Positions 62,012 to 64,000 of a stretch of DNA of 64,000 nucleotides are shown here, one piece after another. Both the position numbers and the translations under genes were made by a program. Under the pieces are notes generated by a model. That model was given only the letters and a program-made list of their open reading frames with translations. It was not told where the DNA came from and ran no database searches. The first letter of the stretch is position 1; the number at the start of each line of letters is the position of its first letter. Where the stretch lies: positions 124,001 through 188,000 of the forward strand of contig NZ_JAADJT010000004.1 of NCBI RefSeq assembly GCF_011090165.1. The letters run 5' to 3'. The DNA comes from Duganella aceris. GTDB lineage: Bacteria; Pseudomonadota; Gammaproteobacteria; Burkholderiales; Burkholderiaceae_D.

Positions 62012-62881
62012 TTAGGTGTCAGTGCCGACATTTGGACACGGACTGGGCTGTTCGAAGCGATTCACGGCCCGGCTGACCGTCTTGGCGGAGACGCGGAAAT
62101 GTGTGGCTATCTGCTCCATCGTGTAAGCGGTGGAGTGGTATGCGCGTGCCATCGCCTCATCGCGGGTTGGATAGCGCTGTTGATATTCCGCCAAAGTGAG
62201 GCTGACGGCACGACGCTGCGTTTTCGCAACGGCCACAAGCTCGCCGGGGAGGGCGCCGCCTTGGGTCTTGGCGATAAATGCGTCATCCCCTAGTATTAGC
62301 TGATGCCGGAGGTCTTTAAGCGGGCTGCCGCAGCCTATCCCGGCGAGAACGAAACGGTGATATGCATGTATTGCCGTAGCGCGCTCGCCGCCGAATTGCT
62401 GAAGCGTTGTCGAGGTGTCCAGCCAAGCCGGTGCTGGCCTACTCCCCATCATGTACGCATGACTGCTCCAAGGCCAGTCCTCCAGTGAAGTCACGATGCC
62501 GGCCCGCAAGGGATTCAATACCACATAGCGCGTCAGTTCAAGGAGGTAGGATTCCCGTTGCACCAGAATCGCGTGATAACGCCCCTGGAAGACGTGCCCG
62601 AGCAGTTCGTGGCGGCGATTGAAGTACTGGGAGTATGTACCGTTCAGTACGCGCATCCCTTGCGACAGATTGCCTTCGATGGTCTCCAGCACGACGTGGT
62701 AGTGATTTGTCATCAGGCAAAAGCCATGGATGACGAAATTGTAGCGGGCGCATACCTGAGCGAGTATCGCCATCCAGACGGTGCGGTCGACATCATCCAG
62801 AAAGATCGCTGCCTGCCGGTCGCCCCTGGAGGTTACATGGTAAAGCGCGCCTGCGAATTCGATTCTGAGAGGGCGGTTCAT
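62012..62881 (-). CDS. REP-associated tyrosine transposase (RAYT), Y1-type HUH endonuclease
   Basis: The 289-residue protein opens with the RAYT pattern MNRPLRIEFAGALYHVTSRGDRQ, then the HUH metal motif NHYHVVLE and a Tyr-rich segment (GTYSQYFNRRHELLGHVFQGRY) with the candidate nucleophile. C-terminally a helix-turn-helix (MEQIATHFRVSAKTVSRAV) extends the usual RAYT. The last eight codons and stop are encoded inside the left inverted repeat (62015-62038). RAYTs are single-copy, domesticated relatives of IS200/IS605 transposases that mobilise REP sequences. They are usually not IS elements. Confidence 0.92.
   Translation of the reverse strand: MNRPLRIEFAGALYHVTSRGDRQAAIFLDDVDRTVWMAILAQVCARYNFVIHGFCLMTNHYHVVLETIEGNLSQGMRVLNGTYSQYFNRRHELLGHVFQGRYHAILVQRESYLLELTRYVVLNPLRAGIVTSLEDWPWSSHAYMMGSRPAPAWLDTSTTLQQFGGERATAIHAYHRFVLAGIGCGSPLKDLRHQLILGDDAFIAKTQGGALPGELVAVAKTQRRAVSLTLAEYQQRYPTRDEAMARAYHSTAYTMEQIATHFRVSAKTVSRAVNRFEQPSPCPNVGTDT
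62015..62038. repeat. Left arm of the 24-bp inverted repeat around the RAYT gene
   Basis: GGTGTCAGTGCCGACATTTG plus GACA, matched in reverse complement by 62942-62965 at 23 of 24 positions. It lies across the RAYT stop codon. Confidence 0.9.
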
Positions 62882-62941
62882 CCGGCTATACTAGCTTTGG
62901 GATCACGCGCGCGACTGCGCCGCATCAATTAAGTTCATATT

Positions 62942-62965
62942 TGTCCGAATGTCGGCACTGACACC
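62942..62965. repeat. Right arm of the 24-bp inverted repeat around the RAYT gene
   Basis: TGTCCGAATGTCGGCACTGA plus CACC, about 60 bp upstream of the RAYT start and 20 bp before the aldo/keto reductase gene. It differs from the complement of the left arm by one base. Confidence 0.9.
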
Positions 62966-62984
62966 GGGTTGGAAAGGGTTTGCA

Positions 62985-63824
62985 ATGAAGACAATCAGTT
63001 TTCCTTCCGGCGCGGTGGTGCCGGTGTTGGGGCAGGGCACCTGGAATATGGGCGAGGTGGCGCTGCGCAAGGCCGATGAGGTGCGCGCGCTGCAAACCGG
63101 CCTCGATCTTGGTATGACTTTGATCGATACCGCCGAGATGTATGGCGAGGGCGGGGCGGAGAGCGTCGTCGGCGAGGCGATCGCCGGCCGGCGCGACGAG
63201 GTTTACCTGGTCACCAAGGTGTATCCGCATAACGCCAGCTTCGAGGGGGTCCAGGCGGCGTGCGAACGCAGCTTGCGTCGTTTGAAGGTCGATTGCGTCG
63301 ATTTGTACCTGCTGCATTGGCCCGGACCGTTTTCGCTCGACGAGACTTTCGACGCTTTCGCGGCGCTGAAGAAGGCCGGCAAGATCAAGGACTTCGGCGT
63401 CAGTAACTTCGACCTGGAAGGTATGCAGGACGCCGTCGATTGCGGCGCCGTCGCGACCGACCAGGTGCTGTATAACCTGATGAAGCGCGGCGTCGAGTTC
63501 GATCTGCTTCCTTGGTGCCGCCAACAGCGCCTGCCGCTGATGGCCTACTCGCCGCTCGAATCGGCAGGCCGCGAACAGGCCGCGTTGCTGGATAGTCCCG
63601 GCCTCCAGACCGTCGCCGCCGCCCATGGCGTGACGCCGGCGCAGATCGCGCTGGCCTGGGTGCTGCATCAGGACGGCGTGATCGCCATCCCCAAGGCCGT
63701 CGATCCTGTACACTTGCGCGCTAATCGCGCCGCCGCCGATATCGTGCTGTCGACGGACGACCTGGCGGCGCTGGACCGAGCGTTCCCGCCGCCGCGACGT
63801 AAGCGGGCGCTGGATATGCGTTAA
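62985..63824 (+). CDS. Aldo/keto reductase
   Basis: This 279-residue NADPH-dependent reductase has the (beta/alpha)8 fold. The catalytic Asp and Tyr lie in [11 protein letters not shown], the Lys in LVTKVYPH, and the His in YLLHWPG. The later AYSPLESAG and [10 protein letters not shown] segments bind the cofactor. GGAAAGGG precedes the ATG at 62985, so the open frame 36 bp upstream, which starts within the right repeat, is not used. The substrate is not evident. Confidence 0.92.
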   Translation: MKTISFPSGAVVPVLGQGTWNMGEVALRKADEVRALQTGLDLGMTLIDTAEMYGEGGAESVVGEAIAGRRDEVYLVTKVYPHNASFEGVQAACERSLRRLKVDCVDLYLLHWPGPFSLDETFDAFAALKKAGKIKDFGVSNFDLEGMQDAVDCGAVATDQVLYNLMKRGVEFDLLPWCRQQRLPLMAYSPLESAGREQAALLDSPGLQTVAAAHGVTPAQIALAWVLHQDGVIAIPKAVDPVHLRANRAAADIVLSTDDLAALDRAFPPPRRKRALDMR

Positions 63825-63838
63825 TTGATAAATAATTT

Positions 63839-64000
63839 ATGTTAAATCGACTTAAACAGCTGTTCTCACCCAAAGACACCAGTCACCTCATCCTGATCAA
63901 CGCCTACTGCACCGTCGCCGATGCGCCGGAGCCGGGCTTCGCCCATGTGCTCAACGGGCGCCGCGACCTGTCCGATCCTGAACTGTCGCCGCATCTGAAC
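63839..64000 (+). CDS. Unknown protein, N-terminal 54 residues only
   Basis: The frame starts at an ATG in an AT-rich stretch (63825-63841) and runs off the window. The visible residues, MLNRLKQLFSPKD...LILINAYCTVAD, show a basic helix then a beta-like strand. No ribosome site is clear and no family is recognised. The open frame, start context and GC third-base pattern support a real gene. Confidence 0.5.
   Translation, partial: MLNRLKQLFSPKDTSHLILINAYCTVADAPEPGFAHVLNGRRDLSDPELSPHLN

Noticed and set aside
62012..62965. Active IS200/IS605 insertion sequence
   Set aside because: The protein is of the longer RAYT type with an extra C-terminal helix-turn-helix, and IS200/IS605 ends are hairpins rather than long inverted terminal repeats.
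62949..62984. Upstream start for the aldo/keto reductase
   Set aside because: The extra codons come from the right RAYT repeat, and the ribosome site fits the ATG at 62985.

Overview
The window is about 64 kb of high-GC DNA with tightly packed genes on both strands. It holds 49 complete protein-coding genes and one gene cut at each end. The gene content points to a betaproteobacterium, most likely Oxalobacteraceae (Massilia, Duganella or Janthinobacterium type). The supporting signs are a class I PHA synthase with a PhaR-type repressor, RF2 with the classical recoding site, a TonB-dependent receptor paired with a CUT1 sugar ABC system, and a perfect intergenic GGGGTC-type palindrome. The genus is inference. 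I found no tRNA, rRNA, CRISPR array, prophage or classical insertion sequence. The only mobile-type gene is a REP-associated tyrosine transposase (RAYT) near the right end.

Layout. 1-3.1 kb: tail of pgeF, a small membrane protein, phaC and phaR (polyhydroxyalkanoate storage). 3.1-12.6 kb: a beta-glucoside utilisation locus with a GH1 glucosidase, a complete sugar ABC transporter, a TonB receptor and a convergent LacI regulator. Matching 14-bp LacI-type operators stand before the glucosidase operon and before the receptor gene. 12.6-16.4 kb: rimO, metC, hisC. 16.35-19.15 kb: a two-gene DNA-repair operon (radical SAM protein plus a DUF4130-UdgX fusion) behind a perfect LexA-type SOS box. 19.1-21.9 kb: membrane protein, hydrolase, low-molecular-weight phosphatase, LysR regulator. 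22-25.5 kb: CoA-transferase, HMG-CoA lyase and MFS carrier, read as a small organic-acid catabolic module. 25.5-28 kb: small secreted proteins, a GNAT acetyltransferase, a chloroperoxidase-like hydrolase. 28-31.8 kb: a light/DNA-damage type cluster of FeS photolyase, MerR regulator and divergent FAD oxidoreductase, with 11-bp direct repeats in the divergent promoter. 31.7-41.9 kb: serB, mfd, 5'-nucleotidase, diguanylate cyclase, chemoreceptor, a striking 11-residue-repeat coiled-coil membrane protein, a TetR regulator. 41.9-54.2 kb: mrcA, glpD, an esterase-like protein without its nucleophile, a proline-rich hypothetical with a phased TTCAGT repeat array upstream, a POT peptide transporter, ppnN, lysS, a HAD phosphatase, prfB. 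54.4-62 kb: cpdB-like lipoprotein, a Sel1-repeat protein, and a branched-chain amino-acid ABC operon with a LivM-LivG fusion. 62-64 kb: RAYT bracketed by a 24-bp inverted repeat, an aldo/keto reductase and the start of an unknown gene.

The most notable points are the SOS-controlled radical SAM/UdgX operon, the hendecad-repeat protein, the phased TTCAGT array before a two-gene unit ending in a probable pseudo-esterase, the MerR/photolyase promoter repeats, and the inverted repeats that frame the RAYT gene. Intergenic gaps are all under 300 bp. Those carrying recognisable signals are listed as features.
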